Origin: Isoptericola halalbus
GTDB lineage: Bacteria > Actinomycetota > Actinomycetes > Actinomycetales > Cellulomonadaceae
Direction of reading: 5' to 3'
Length of the DNA: 64,000 bases
NCBI GenBank assembly: GCA_009663185.1
Contig: VJZX01000003.1
Span: 124,001-188,000 of the forward strand
The notes beneath the pieces were generated by a model. The model searched no databases, was not told the origin of the DNA, and saw only the letters and a program-made list of their open reading frames with translations. Below are positions 26,308 to 34,860 of the stretch, piece by piece. The translations under genes were made by a program, and so were the position numbers. Each line of letters opens with the position of its first letter. Positions within the stretch are counted from its first letter, which is position 1.

Positions 26308-27663
26308 TCAGTCGAACAGCGCGTTCACCTGCTCGTTCGCCTCGGTGTAGACATCGGCGTCCCGCTGGAAGGACAGGAACTGCTCACCGGCGGCCGTCAC
26401 GTTCTGGTTGAGCGTCGCCCAGTTGTCGGCGATCGGGGCGAGGTGGGTGGTGCCCTCCTCCAGGTGGATGGTGAAGGCCGACACGTCGTATCCCTTCTCC
26501 TCGAATGCGTCGGTGGCGATCTCCAGGGAGCTCTGGACGGCCGGGAACACGACGGCCTCGGCGGCGACGATGTCCTGGCACTCGGCGGAACCGAGGAACT
26601 TGACCCACTCCCACGACGCGTCGGGGTTCTTGGTCCCGACCCAGATCGAGTCCGCAAGGCCGTTGAACAGGCTGGCGCGCTCACCGGCCGGGCCGACGGG
26701 GGTCGGGGCGAGCTTGGTCTCGACGCCCTCGAGGGTCATGTAGGCGTTGGTGTTCCAGCTGCCCTCGGTCACCATGGCGACCTTGCCCGCGCCGTAGGTC
26801 TCCATGATCGAGACGCCGGACGTCGCGATCTCGAAACTGGGCATGTAGCCCTTGTCGATGAGGGAGCGCCACCAGGTCATGGCCTCCTGGAACTCCGGGG
26901 AGTCGAAGTTGAACTCGGTGCCCCAGGGGTTCTGGTTCGCGTACTCGAAGCCGTTGCTCATCGCGTACATCGACCACTCCGTCTGGCCGAAGGCCCCGCC
27001 GGAACCGGCCAGCCCCAGCCCGTACACCTCGACGTTGTCGGGGTCGAAGCCGGGCTCGTTGCCACGCACGCCGTTGCTGTCCACGGTGAGGGCGGCGATG
27101 GCGTCCTCGTAGGTCCCGCCGTCCTGCGGGTTCCACTCGAGGTTCTTCATGTCCTCCTCGGTCAGGCCCGCCTCCTTGGCCATCTCGGCGTTGTAGAAGG
27201 CCGCGATGGTGTCCCAGTCCTTCGGCAGACCGTAGCGGGCGCCCTCCTGGTCGACCCAAAGGTCGGCCAGGCCCTCCTGGTAGACGGACAGGTCGAGACC
27301 GTCCGCCTCCACGCGGTCGTTGAGGTCGAGCAGCTGACCCTGGGAGGCGAACTGCGGGTACTGGGACAGGTGGTTGGTGAACACGTCCGGCGCGTTGCCG
27401 GCGACGAAGTTGTTGGTCAGCGAGCCCCAGTAGTCGTCCCAGCCGTACTGCTCGATGTTGACGGTGATCCCCGACTTCTCGGTGAAGGCTTCGGCGCACT
27501 TCTGGTAGGCGGGCAGCTGGTTGGCGTCCCAGAGCCAGTAGCGGATGCTGTCGCCGCCCTCGGCGTCGTCGGAGGCCCCTCCGCCGCCGCTGGAGCAGGC
27601 GGCGAGGACGAGCGGGACTGTGGCGGCGGCCGCCACGAGGCGGGCGTATCGGGTGCGGGACAT
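26308..27663 (-). CDS. Sugar ABC transporter substrate-binding lipoprotein
   Basis: A 451-residue family 1 solute-binding protein. It has a lipoprotein signal (MSRTRYARLV...PLVLAAC) with the lipid-anchored cysteine at C23 and a Gly/Ser linker. The mature part has YWLWDANQLPAYQKCAEAF and the usual GWDDYWGSLTNNFVAGNAPDV-type pattern, with NQNPWGTEFNFDSPEFQ near the hinge. It should capture an alpha-galactoside (raffinose- or melibiose-like) outside the membrane for the two permeases upstream. The ATG at 27663 is chosen because AGAGG stands seven bases before it; two other in-frame starts lie within 27 bases. It is the last gene of its operon. Confidence 0.92.
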   Translation of the reverse strand: MSRTRYARLVAAAATVPLVLAACSSGGGGASDDAEGGDSIRYWLWDANQLPAYQKCAEAFTEKSGITVNIEQYGWDDYWGSLTNNFVAGNAPDVFTNHLSQYPQFASQGQLLDLNDRVEADGLDLSVYQEGLADLWVDQEGARYGLPKDWDTIAAFYNAEMAKEAGLTEEDMKNLEWNPQDGGTYEDAIAALTVDSNGVRGNEPGFDPDNVEVYGLGLAGSGGAFGQTEWSMYAMSNGFEYANQNPWGTEFNFDSPEFQEAMTWWRSLIDKGYMPSFEIATSGVSIMETYGAGKVAMVTEGSWNTNAYMTLEGVETKLAPTPVGPAGERASLFNGLADSIWVGTKNPDASWEWVKFLGSAECQDIVAAEAVVFPAVQSSLEIATDAFEEKGYDVSAFTIHLEEGTTHLAPIADNWATLNQNVTAAGEQFLSFQRDADVYTEANEQVNALFD

Positions 27664-27733
27664 GGTCATTCCTCTCGGGGGTGTGGTCACGCGCGGGGGG
27701 TGCGTGGGGATGTGTGCGGGGTGCGTCGGGTGG

Positions 27734-27753
27734 TCGCGCCGCGGCGGACGCGA
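27734..27753 (-). promoter_or_regulatory. Intercistronic hairpin before the binding-protein gene
   Basis: In the 118-base gap between the second permease and the binding-protein gene, TCGCGCCG pairs with CGGACGCGA (one bulged base). Such hairpins often protect the binding-protein part of an ABC transporter mRNA so that it is made in excess. The parallel transporter at 37622-40899 has one in the same place. Confidence 0.35.
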
Positions 27754-27781
27754 GGTGGGTCGTCGCCGGGTGACGGCCGGT

Positions 27782-28717
27782 TCACTTGATCCCGGAGAAG
27801 CCGATCGAGTTGACGATGCGGCGACCGAGGAAGGCGTAGAGCACGAGGATGGGCAGGGCCGCGATGAGCGTGGCCGCCATCAGCCCCGCCCAGTCCGGGC
27901 TTCCTTGCGGCGTCTGGGACCGGAAGATGCCCAGGGCCACGGTGAGCACGCGGACCGACTCCGCCTTGCCGACCAGCAGTGGCCAGAAGTAGTCGTTCCA
28001 GCTCGTGATGTAGGTGAGCAGCGCCAGCGTGCTCACCGGTGCTGCGGACATCGGGAGGATGATCGTCAGGAAGACTCGGAACCGCCCGGCACCGTCGATC
28101 ATCGCGGCCTCCTCGATCTCGCGGGGTATGCCCAGGAAGAACTGCCGCAGGAAGAACACCGAGAACGGGGTCATGAGCAGTCCGGGCAGGACGATGCCGA
28201 GGTAGGTGTCGAGCAGACCGAGGTCCCGGATGAGCACGAAGTTCGGCAGCGTGGTGAAGATCGGCGGGATCATCAGCGCGGTGATGAACGCGAAGAACAG
28301 CTGGTCTCGACCCGGCCACGTCAGGCGGGCGAACGCGTAGGCCGCCATCGCGCAGAAGAACACCTGGCCGACGGTCGTGGTGGTCGCCACGATCAGCGAG
28401 TTCTTCAGGTAGAGCCAGAAGTTGACGCTCGCCCCGGACCCGCCCTGGGCGATCGCCTCGGCGGTCGTGGCCAGGCCGAGCACGCGTTCGAACGCGCCGA
28501 GGGTGAAGTCGGCCGGCAGCATCGACTCGGAGCTGGACGCGAGCGCGCGCGTGTTGGACAGCGCGGTGCGGAGCATCCAGTAGAAGGGGAACAGGGTCAC
28601 CAGGAGGCTGCCCAGCATGAACAGCCATGCCAGGGACCTGCCCAGCGAGATCCTCGTGCGCGGGGTGCGGCGCGGGCGGACGGTCACTGCGTCCGCGGCG
28701 GCGGGGAGGACGGCCAT
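27782..28717 (-). CDS. Sugar ABC transporter permease (MalG type)
   Basis: A 311-residue inner-membrane protein with six predicted helices, the first near residues 28-48 (LAWLFMLGSLLVTLFPFYWM). The ATPase-contact EAA loop is EIEEAAMIDGAGRFRVFLTI, followed by ILPMSAAPVS. It pairs with the MalF-type permease encoded 12 bases upstream. No ATPase gene is present, so it probably uses a shared MsiK-type ATPase encoded elsewhere, as in Streptomyces. Confidence 0.93.
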   Translation of the reverse strand: MAVLPAAADAVTVRPRRTPRTRISLGRSLAWLFMLGSLLVTLFPFYWMLRTALSNTRALASSSESMLPADFTLGAFERVLGLATTAEAIAQGGSGASVNFWLYLKNSLIVATTTTVGQVFFCAMAAYAFARLTWPGRDQLFFAFITALMIPPIFTTLPNFVLIRDLGLLDTYLGIVLPGLLMTPFSVFFLRQFFLGIPREIEEAAMIDGAGRFRVFLTIILPMSAAPVSTLALLTYITSWNDYFWPLLVGKAESVRVLTVALGIFRSQTPQGSPDWAGLMAATLIAALPILVLYAFLGRRIVNSIGFSGIK

Positions 28718-28729
28718 CGTCGTCTCCTC

Positions 28730-29683
28730 TCAGGAAAGGTCCGACTCGCCGGCGCGCAGCAGCTTGATCTGCGCGAAGGCGACGGACGCGAGGACCAGGA
28801 ACAGCACGACGGAGATCGCCGACGCGTAGCCGAACTCGAAGCGGGAGAACGCGAGCTCGAAGATGTAGTAGTAGACGACCCGGGTGGCGTTCACCGGGCC
28901 ACCGGCCGTCGTGACCGCGACGGTGTCGAAGATCTGGAACGAGCCCGTCACCGTGATGACGAGCACCATCGCGAGCACCGGGCGCAGCAGCGGCATCGTG
29001 ATCTTGAAGAACGACCGGACCTCGCCGGAGCCGTCGAGTGCCGCGGCCTCGTACAGGTGCGGGGGGATCGTCTGCAGGCCGGCGAAGATCAGCAGCGCCG
29101 TGTACCCCATGTGCCGCCAGACGTTGATCATCGCGATCGTGGGGATGGCCCACGCCGAGTCGCCGAAGAACGCCACCCTGTCGATGCCCACGGTGTCGAG
29201 GAGGACGTTCACGATCCCGATCTGGTAGTCGAGCATCCAGAACCACGCGAGCGCGACGACGACGTTCGCGACGAGGTACGGCATGAGGAGCGCACCCCGG
29301 ATCATCATCGACCGCGTGAGCCGGTGCATGAGGACCGCCAGGCCGAGCGAGATCACGGTCTGCGCGCCGATGTTGATGACGACGTACTGCAGGGTCACGC
29401 CGAAGGCGTTCCAGACGAGCTCGTCCTCGACGAGCCGCTGGTAGTTCTCCGTGCCGACCCAGTTGGGCGCGGACAGGACCTTGAAGTCCGTGAAGGAGTA
29501 GTAGGTGCCACGGATCGCGGGCCACACGTAGAAGACGAGGAAGCCGATGGTGGCGGGCGCGACGAAGAGGAGTGCGGGCCGCAGGTCGGACCCGGACCAT
29601 GAGGAGGCCAGCGACGACCGTCGGCGGCGCGGCGGCGGCGCGGCCGGAGGTCTTGTGGCAGGGGACTTCGTTGTCGTTGACAT
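28730..29683 (-). CDS. Sugar ABC transporter permease (MalF type)
   Basis: A 317-residue membrane protein. After a cytoplasmic N-terminus rich in Thr, Pro and Arg, the first helix is near residues 37-57 (ALLFVAPATIGFLVFYVWPA). The EAA loop is LYEAAALDGSGEVRSFFKIT, ahead of MPLLRPVLAM. It forms the translocation channel with the MalG-type partner. It lies 24 bases after the alpha-galactosidase gene in the same operon, which indicates import of galactosides for hydrolysis inside the cell. Confidence 0.93.
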   Translation of the reverse strand: MSTTTKSPATRPPAAPPPRRRRSSLASSWSGSDLRPALLFVAPATIGFLVFYVWPAIRGTYYSFTDFKVLSAPNWVGTENYQRLVEDELVWNAFGVTLQYVVINIGAQTVISLGLAVLMHRLTRSMMIRGALLMPYLVANVVVALAWFWMLDYQIGIVNVLLDTVGIDRVAFFGDSAWAIPTIAMINVWRHMGYTALLIFAGLQTIPPHLYEAAALDGSGEVRSFFKITMPLLRPVLAMVLVITVTGSFQIFDTVAVTTAGGPVNATRVVYYYIFELAFSRFEFGYASAISVVLFLVLASVAFAQIKLLRAGESDLS

Positions 29684-29707
29684 GATCGCTCCAGACGCGT
29701 CGGTGAG

Positions 29708-31879
29708 TCAGAGTCGCTCGAGGTGGACAAGGGCACTGCGCTCGGGATGCTGCGCGGGGGCCTGCACGCCGACGACGGCGAGCGTGCGGCCGGACAGGAC
29801 CGCCCCGGTCTCCCACCACGGCGCACCGTGCTGGTCCGGACCGAACCGCAGGACGTCGGTGGTCAAGGGCGTCACTCGGTAGAGGGCGTCGGGCTCCAGG
29901 CCGGCCAGGCGGACGGGCCCAGGTGGCGACCACACGGTCGTCCCGGTGGTCACCAGGGCGAAGAGCGCCTCCGAACCGTCGCCGGCCACGACGCCGTGCA
30001 CCTGCAGCGCCGGGTCCGGATGGTCGACCCGGACGACCCGACCCGTGTGCAGGAGGCCGCGGTGCCGCCGGTAGGTCGCGATCCACCGGGCGAGCTCGTC
30101 GCGCTCCTCCCGGGAGGCGGTGCGCAGGTCCCACTCGATGCCCATGTGCCCGAACAGGGCCGTGGCCGCTCGGAAGGACAGGACGTGCCGTCGGCCGGTC
30201 GAGTGCGAGGTCGGCGAGCCGACGTGCGACCCGATGAGCTCTGGGGGCAGCAGCAGGCCGGTCCAGCGCTCGATCTGCTGCCGCTCGAGGGCGTCGATGC
30301 AGTCGCTGGCCCAGATCCGGTCGGTGCGCTCGAGGATGCCGAGGTCGGCGCGCGCTCCACCCGAGGAGCACGACTCGATCTCGAGTCCGGGGTGGCGGGC
30401 CTTCAGCTCGTCGATCAGCCGGTAGACGGCGAGCGTCTGCTCGTGCACGCCCGCCCGGCCGTGCGCGGATCGGCCGGGCTCGACGAGGTCCCGGTTGTGG
30501 TCCCACTTGATGTAGTCGATGGCGTACTCGGTGACCAGGGAGTCGATCCGCTCGAGGATGTACGCGTAGGCGCCCGGGTCGGCGAGGTCGAGCACCTGCT
30601 GGCTGCGGGCCGCCGGCGGCAGGTCGTCGCCCGCCGACAGGATCCACTCGGGGTGCGCCCGCGCCAGGTCGGAGTCGGGATTGATCATCTCCGGCTCGAA
30701 CCACAGGCCGAACTGCATGCCGAGCCCGCGGACCTTGTCCACCAGAGGGCCCAGGCCGTTCGGCCACACGGCCGGGTCGACGTACCAGTCGCCCAGGCCT
30801 GCGGTGTCGTCGCGCCGGCCGAGGAACCAGCCGTCGTCGAGGACGAACCGCTCGACGCCCACCTCCGCCGCGACCTCGGCGAGGTCGACCAGGGAGTCGA
30901 GGTCGTGGTCGAAGTACACGGCCTCCCACGTGTTGAGCACCACGGGGCGCGGCGAGACGGGATGGTGCGGCCTCGCCCGCAGGTGGTCGTGGAAGCGGGC
31001 GGACATCTCGTCCAGCCCGGTGCCGTGCGCCGCGTAGAGCCACGGGCTGGAGTAGGTCGCGCCAGGTGCGAGCGTCCCCTCACCGGGGAGCAGCAGCTCG
31101 CCGCCGCCCAGCAGTCCTTCGCCGGTGTTCACCCGCTCGGCGAAGGTCCGGTGGTTGCCGCTCCAGGCGACGTGCACGCCCCAGACGTCCCCGCCCGCGA
31201 AGTCGAACCCCGGGGTGCCCGCGACGACCAGCAGGGTGGCGTCTGCGCCGGTGCGGCCCCGGCGGTTGTCCCGCACGTGGCTGCCGAGAGTGAAGGCGTG
31301 GCGCTGGGGCGAGCGCTCGCGGAGGTGTCGGCCGGTGAAGTCCAGGATCTCCTGGGCCCGCGTGGGTACCGGCAGCGTGGGCGTCAGCGCGTCGAGCGTG
31401 TAGGTCATGCTGCTCGAGGCATTCGTCACCGAGGCTCGGACCGCCACGACGCCTGAGACGCCGAGCCCGACGTCGAGGACGAGCCCGAGCTCGGCACGCT
31501 CGTCCTCGGCCTCGACCCGGACGTGCTCGACGAACGGCGGCTCGGGCTCCGTCTGCTCGACCGAGCGGACGGTGAACCGAGGGGAGAAGTCGCGACCGTC
31601 GCGGTGACCCGAGAGCCCGGGCGTGCCGAGCCAGCCGAGACCCTGCTCGGGCAGGATGCTGACGGGCACGGCCGCGTCGAGCTGGCTGGAGACCACCTGC
31701 GGCTCGAGCGCGGTGCGAAGGGCCTCCAGCTCGTCGCGAGTCGGCTCGCCGAGGTCGGCACCCCAGTGGAGAACCCGCGGCAGGTGCGGCCCGGCCGTGT
31801 CCAGGACCAGGGACGTCCCGCCGGCTCGGAGGTGGGTGATGGCCGGGGCGGCGACGTCCGACATCGTGCTCACGTTCAT
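29708..31879 (-). CDS. Alpha-galactosidase, glycoside hydrolase family 36
   Basis: A 723-residue intracellular enzyme (no signal peptide) that releases galactose from raffinose-family sugars or melibiose. An N-terminal beta-sandwich precedes the (beta/alpha)8 barrel. The nucleophile aspartate is in YIKWDHNRDL near residue 457, and the acid/base aspartate in RIWASDCIDALERQ near 523. ESCSSGGARADLG, typical of GH36, lies between them. The family-typical RFVLDDGWFLGRRDD and GLWFEPEMI are present. The ATG at 31879 has GAGGG four bases upstream. A candidate ROK operator (31925-31951) sits just upstream. Confidence 0.95.
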   Translation of the reverse strand: MNVSTMSDVAAPAITHLRAGGTSLVLDTAGPHLPRVLHWGADLGEPTRDELEALRTALEPQVVSSQLDAAVPVSILPEQGLGWLGTPGLSGHRDGRDFSPRFTVRSVEQTEPEPPFVEHVRVEAEDERAELGLVLDVGLGVSGVVAVRASVTNASSSMTYTLDALTPTLPVPTRAQEILDFTGRHLRERSPQRHAFTLGSHVRDNRRGRTGADATLLVVAGTPGFDFAGGDVWGVHVAWSGNHRTFAERVNTGEGLLGGGELLLPGEGTLAPGATYSSPWLYAAHGTGLDEMSARFHDHLRARPHHPVSPRPVVLNTWEAVYFDHDLDSLVDLAEVAAEVGVERFVLDDGWFLGRRDDTAGLGDWYVDPAVWPNGLGPLVDKVRGLGMQFGLWFEPEMINPDSDLARAHPEWILSAGDDLPPAARSQQVLDLADPGAYAYILERIDSLVTEYAIDYIKWDHNRDLVEPGRSAHGRAGVHEQTLAVYRLIDELKARHPGLEIESCSSGGARADLGILERTDRIWASDCIDALERQQIERWTGLLLPPELIGSHVGSPTSHSTGRRHVLSFRAATALFGHMGIEWDLRTASREERDELARWIATYRRHRGLLHTGRVVRVDHPDPALQVHGVVAGDGSEALFALVTTGTTVWSPPGPVRLAGLEPDALYRVTPLTTDVLRFGPDQHGAPWWETGAVLSGRTLAVVGVQAPAQHPERSALVHLERL

Positions 31880-31924
31880 GACTCCCTCGTCGCAGTGTGT
31901 GACCTGCGCCTCATCGCGTTGGTA

Positions 31925-31951
31925 GACTTAGTGTCGTACTACAAGTAAGTC
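31925..31951. promoter_or_regulatory. Candidate ROK-regulator operator before the alpha-galactosidase operon
   Basis: GACTTA at 31925 is mirrored by TAAGTC at 31951, and a tighter nested pair (ACTTAGT and ACTACAAGT) surrounds GTCGT. The stretch is unusually AT-rich. It lies 46 bases before the alpha-galactosidase start and 115 bases before the regulator start, a fitting position for repression of the minus-strand operon. Confidence 0.5.
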
Positions 31952-32066
31952 GATGTCAAGACTCCCGAAGGAGCGCCACGCTCGTTGGCACTCCCGGCCT
32001 CGTTTGTTTTGCGCGGGAACATTCCTCGCCCGACTTATGATCGGGACGACAAGAAGGAGGGTGCTC

Positions 32067-33209
32067 ATGGCTCCTGCGTGGACGCCCTTGGCTGGGCCGA
32101 GCCACACGATCGCGCTCGAGGTGCTCGTGCACGGACCGCTGTCGCGCGCCACGCTCGCCCGGCGGTTGGACCTCTCCGCCGGAAGCCTGAGCCGGCTCAC
32201 GAAGCCGCTGCTGGACCGCGGGCTGCTCGTCGAGCTCGACGAGACGCGGGCGCCGGAGAGCGGCATCGGCCGGCCGGAGCGTCCGTTGGACGTCGTCGCC
32301 GAGTCGCACCACTTCGTCGGCATCAAGCTCACCGGTAGCGAGGCCTACGGCGTCACGACCACCTTGCGCGCCGAGGTCGTCGCGGCGGAGACCGTGCCGC
32401 TGCTGGACCCCGATCCCCGCGCGGTCGTGGAGGTGATCTCCGGCCTCGTCCAGCGTCTCGCGTCCACCGTCCCGGTCGTCACCGCTGTCGGGGTGAGCAT
32501 CGGAGGCCACGCCCAGGACCACAGGGTGGTCTCGGCAGCCCCCTTCCTCGGCTGGAAGGACGTAGCGCTGGCCGAGATGGTCGGCGCGGCGACCGGCCTG
32601 CCCACCCTCGTCGAGAACGACCTCATCGCGCTGACCGAGGCAGAGAGCTGGTTCGGGGCCGGCACAGGCCTCGGACAGTTCGCCGTCGTCACCCTGGGAG
32701 CGGGTGTGGGATTCGGGCTGGTGGTGCGTGGCCACCAGGTGACCAGTCCCGACTTCGGGCTGGGGTTGGTGGGCCACGTCCCGCTCGATCCCACCGGAGG
32801 GGTCTGCTTCTACGGTCACCGCGGATGCGCCGCGGCGATGCTCACCATGGAATCGATCAGCAGCGGGGTGTCCGTCGCACTCGGTCGCCGCATCGGCTAC
32901 GACGAAGCCCTGGACCTGGCCGCCGGCGGCGACCCCGCCGCCCGACGCGTCGTGGACGACTCTGGCCGTGCGCTCGGACGGCTCCTCGCCCTCGTGGCGA
33001 ACTTCACGATGCCCCAGCGCATCGTGCTCAGCGGCGAAGGGAACCGCCTGGCCGTCGTCGCACGACAGGCCATGGAGGACGCGCTGGGGAGCGACCGGGA
33101 CCCCCAGGCGCTTCCGGTCGACATCGAGCTGCGTCCCGGCGACTTCACCCAGTGGGCGCGCGGCGCCGCGGTCATCGCCATCCAGACGTACGTGCTCGGC
33201 CGCGACTGA
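32067..33209 (+). CDS. ROK family transcriptional regulator
   Basis: A 380-residue protein with an N-terminal winged helix-turn-helix (HGPLSRATLARRLDLSAGSL, then SRLTKPLLDRGLL) and a C-terminal ROK sugar-kinase-like domain. The ROK segments are GVSIGGHAQDHRVVSAAPFLGW, ENDLIALTEAESWFGAG and LGAGVGFGLVV. The zinc-site motif is CFYGHRGC, where the usual CxCGxxGC has lost its second cysteine. It should repress the divergent alpha-galactosidase/transporter operon and be released by a galactoside. The ATG at 32067 has AAGGAGG about eight bases upstream; the frame remains open further up, but that part is promoter sequence. Confidence 0.92.
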   Translation: MAPAWTPLAGPSHTIALEVLVHGPLSRATLARRLDLSAGSLSRLTKPLLDRGLLVELDETRAPESGIGRPERPLDVVAESHHFVGIKLTGSEAYGVTTTLRAEVVAAETVPLLDPDPRAVVEVISGLVQRLASTVPVVTAVGVSIGGHAQDHRVVSAAPFLGWKDVALAEMVGAATGLPTLVENDLIALTEAESWFGAGTGLGQFAVVTLGAGVGFGLVVRGHQVTSPDFGLGLVGHVPLDPTGGVCFYGHRGCAAAMLTMESISSGVSVALGRRIGYDEALDLAAGGDPAARRVVDDSGRALGRLLALVANFTMPQRIVLSGEGNRLAVVARQAMEDALGSDRDPQALPVDIELRPGDFTQWARGAAVIAIQTYVLGRD

Positions 33210-33222
33210 GAGCCGCACGACG

Positions 33223-33239
33223 CCGGCGCGCCGCGCCGG
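33223..33239. terminator. GC-rich hairpin between convergent genes
   Basis: CCGGCGCG and CGCGCCGG form a perfect eight-base stem with almost no loop, 14 bases after the ROK gene stop. The convergent kinase gene ends at 33272. No U-tract follows. A short two-way terminator is likely. Confidence 0.5.
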
Positions 33240-33271
33240 AAGTCACGAACGAGCCGGCGTTCGGCCAGGAC

Positions 33272-33904
33272 TCAGGCGGACCACTCGACGACGAGGTCGG
33301 CCGCGTCGCGCGTGGCCTCGATGAGCTCGGCGTTGACCTGGTCCGAGCCGTTGGCCCACCGGCGCGCCTCGTCGGGACTCTTGCCGAACGCGCGGTGCCG
33401 CTCCTCGAGCCGGGCGAGGCGGACGTCGTCGGGCACGGTCACGAACCACACCTCGGTCATCCGCTCGCGTGCCGCGGGCCACGTGCCCGACGTTGCGAGC
33501 AGGTAGTTGCCCTCCGTCACGACGAGCGGCACCTCGGCCGACACGGCGACACCCGCGGCGATCGGCTCCTCGATCTCCCGCCGGAACACGGGCGCGTAGA
33601 CGGGCGGGTCGCCCGGGCGGGCCTGCGCGAGGCGCGCGATCAGCGCGGCGTAGCCTGCGTCGTCGAACGTGTCGATGGCGCCCTTGCGGTCGCGGCGGCC
33701 GAGCTTGGTGAGGACCGCGTTCGACAGGTGGAAGCCGTCCATCCCGACCTCGACGGCGAGCCGCGGCCCCAGGGCGCGTGCGAGCGCGTGCCCGAGCGTC
33801 GACTTGCCCGCGCCCGGCGCGCCCGTGATGCCGAGGATCGCCCGTTCACCCCGCTCGGCGAGCGCGCGCGCCCGCGCGACGAGCTCCGTCGTCGTGAGCC
33901 TCAT
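33272..33904 (-). CDS. Nucleoside/sugar kinase-like P-loop protein (phosphoribulokinase/uridine kinase type)
   Basis: A 210-residue P-loop kinase. Walker A is GITGAPGAGKSTL near residue 29, followed by VGMDGFHLSN and the substrate-loop segment YAPVFRREIEEP. VVTEGNYLL marks the core strand, and a lid arginine is in ARLEERHRAFGKS. This matches the 'nucleoside/nucleotide kinase' group that includes YggC- and FrcK-like proteins, often found beside sugar transport genes. The substrate may be a sugar, but this is not certain. The ATG overlaps the PfkB stop (ATGA). Confidence 0.85.
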   Translation of the reverse strand: MRLTTTELVARARALAERGERAILGITGAPGAGKSTLGHALARALGPRLAVEVGMDGFHLSNAVLTKLGRRDRKGAIDTFDDAGYAALIARLAQARPGDPPVYAPVFRREIEEPIAAGVAVSAEVPLVVTEGNYLLATSGTWPAARERMTEVWFVTVPDDVRLARLEERHRAFGKSPDEARRWANGSDQVNAELIEATRDAADLVVEWSA

Positions 33905-34770
33905 GCGTCGACCTCGGCGAGCCAGGAGCGGGGCCCGACGCGCGCGACGCGCGTGCTCGCGACCCGAGCCGCCTCCGTGCATGCGGCCGACAGGGCCTCA
34001 CCCCGCGCGAGCGCCGCCGCGAGCGCCCCGTGGAACGCGTCGCCCGCGCCGAGCGTGTCGCGGGCGTCGACGCGCGGGACGTCGACGGTGCCGGACGCCT
34101 CGCCGTCGGACCACTCGACCGGGTCCGGCCCGTGCGTCACGACGACCGCGCGCGCCCCGAGCGCCCGGGCGCCGGCAGCGGGGTCGTCGTGCCCAGGAAC
34201 CGTGAATGCGGCCGACAGGGCCGCGACGTCCGCGACGGGCAGCAGGTCGGCGAACAGCGGCCGCCACCGCCCGGCGTCGAGCACGACGCGCGGCCGAGGC
34301 GCGAGCGTGTCCAGGTGCTCGACGACGGAACGCGCGACCGCGGGGTGGTGCCCGTCGAGCAGCACGACGTCGGGCGTCGGCAGCCCGGCCAGCAGCACGG
34401 GCGACGGCGCGCGCGCCGAGGCGAGCGCCGCGTCGGCCGACACGACCGACCGCTCCCCCGTGGCGTCGTCGACCAGGACCGCCGAGACCGCGAGGGGAAA
34501 GTCCTCGCCCGGTGTGACGACGTCGTGCACCTCGACGCCGTGCGCCTCGAGGTCGGCGCGCGCCGCCGTCGCGACCGGGCCGGAGCCGAGCGCGGTGACG
34601 AGCACCGACCGTGCGCCGAGGGCCGCCGCCGTGACTGCCGCGTTGGCCGCGGGGCCGCCCGCGGCGACGTCCTGACGCGTGGCGGTGACCTTCTCGTTGC
34701 GCCCCGGCCGCACGGGCGAGCGGTGCACGACGTCGAGCGTCGTCAGCCCCACGAACCAGCAGACCCCCAC
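33901..34770 (-). CDS. PfkB family carbohydrate kinase
   Basis: A 289-residue ribokinase-like enzyme. The first PfkB signature is AAGGPAANAAVTAAALGARS near residue 35, and the second is DTLGAGDAFHGALAAALARG near 240, with the catalytic aspartate in GAGD. In the uronate context a 2-keto-3-deoxygluconate kinase is an attractive reading, but PfkB substrates cannot be assigned by eye. The start is the GTG at 34770, which has GGAG six bases upstream; longer readings cross a palindrome. It is coupled to the downstream P-loop kinase. Confidence 0.88.
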   Translation of the reverse strand: MGVCWFVGLTTLDVVHRSPVRPGRNEKVTATRQDVAAGGPAANAAVTAAALGARSVLVTALGSGPVATAARADLEAHGVEVHDVVTPGEDFPLAVSAVLVDDATGERSVVSADAALASARAPSPVLLAGLPTPDVVLLDGHHPAVARSVVEHLDTLAPRPRVVLDAGRWRPLFADLLPVADVAALSAAFTVPGHDDPAAGARALGARAVVVTHGPDPVEWSDGEASGTVDVPRVDARDTLGAGDAFHGALAAALARGEALSAACTEAARVASTRVARVGPRSWLAEVDA

Positions 34771-34793
34771 GAGCTCTCCCCTTCCCCGTCGGT

Positions 34794-34851
34794 TGTGAGC
34801 GGAGCTTTGGCCCACTTCCAGCGCCCACACCGGGCCAAGACTCCGCTCACA
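34794..34851. repeat. Palindromic repeat (family with 45813-45870), possible terminator
   Basis: Left arm TGTGAGCGGAG-CT-TTGGCCC and right arm GGGCCAA-GA-CTCCGCTCACA pair over 18 bases with two central mismatches and a loop of about 18 bases. It lies between the aldo/keto reductase stop and the PfkB start, on the path of transcription. The arms repeat the outer part of the perfect palindrome at 45813-45870. Confidence 0.85.
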
Positions 34852-34860
34852 GCGCTCGAC

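Noticed and set aside
31953-32066. An N-terminal extension of the ROK regulator
   Set aside because: The extra 38 codons overlap the operator region and lack a ribosome binding site; AAGGAGG precedes the ATG at 32067.
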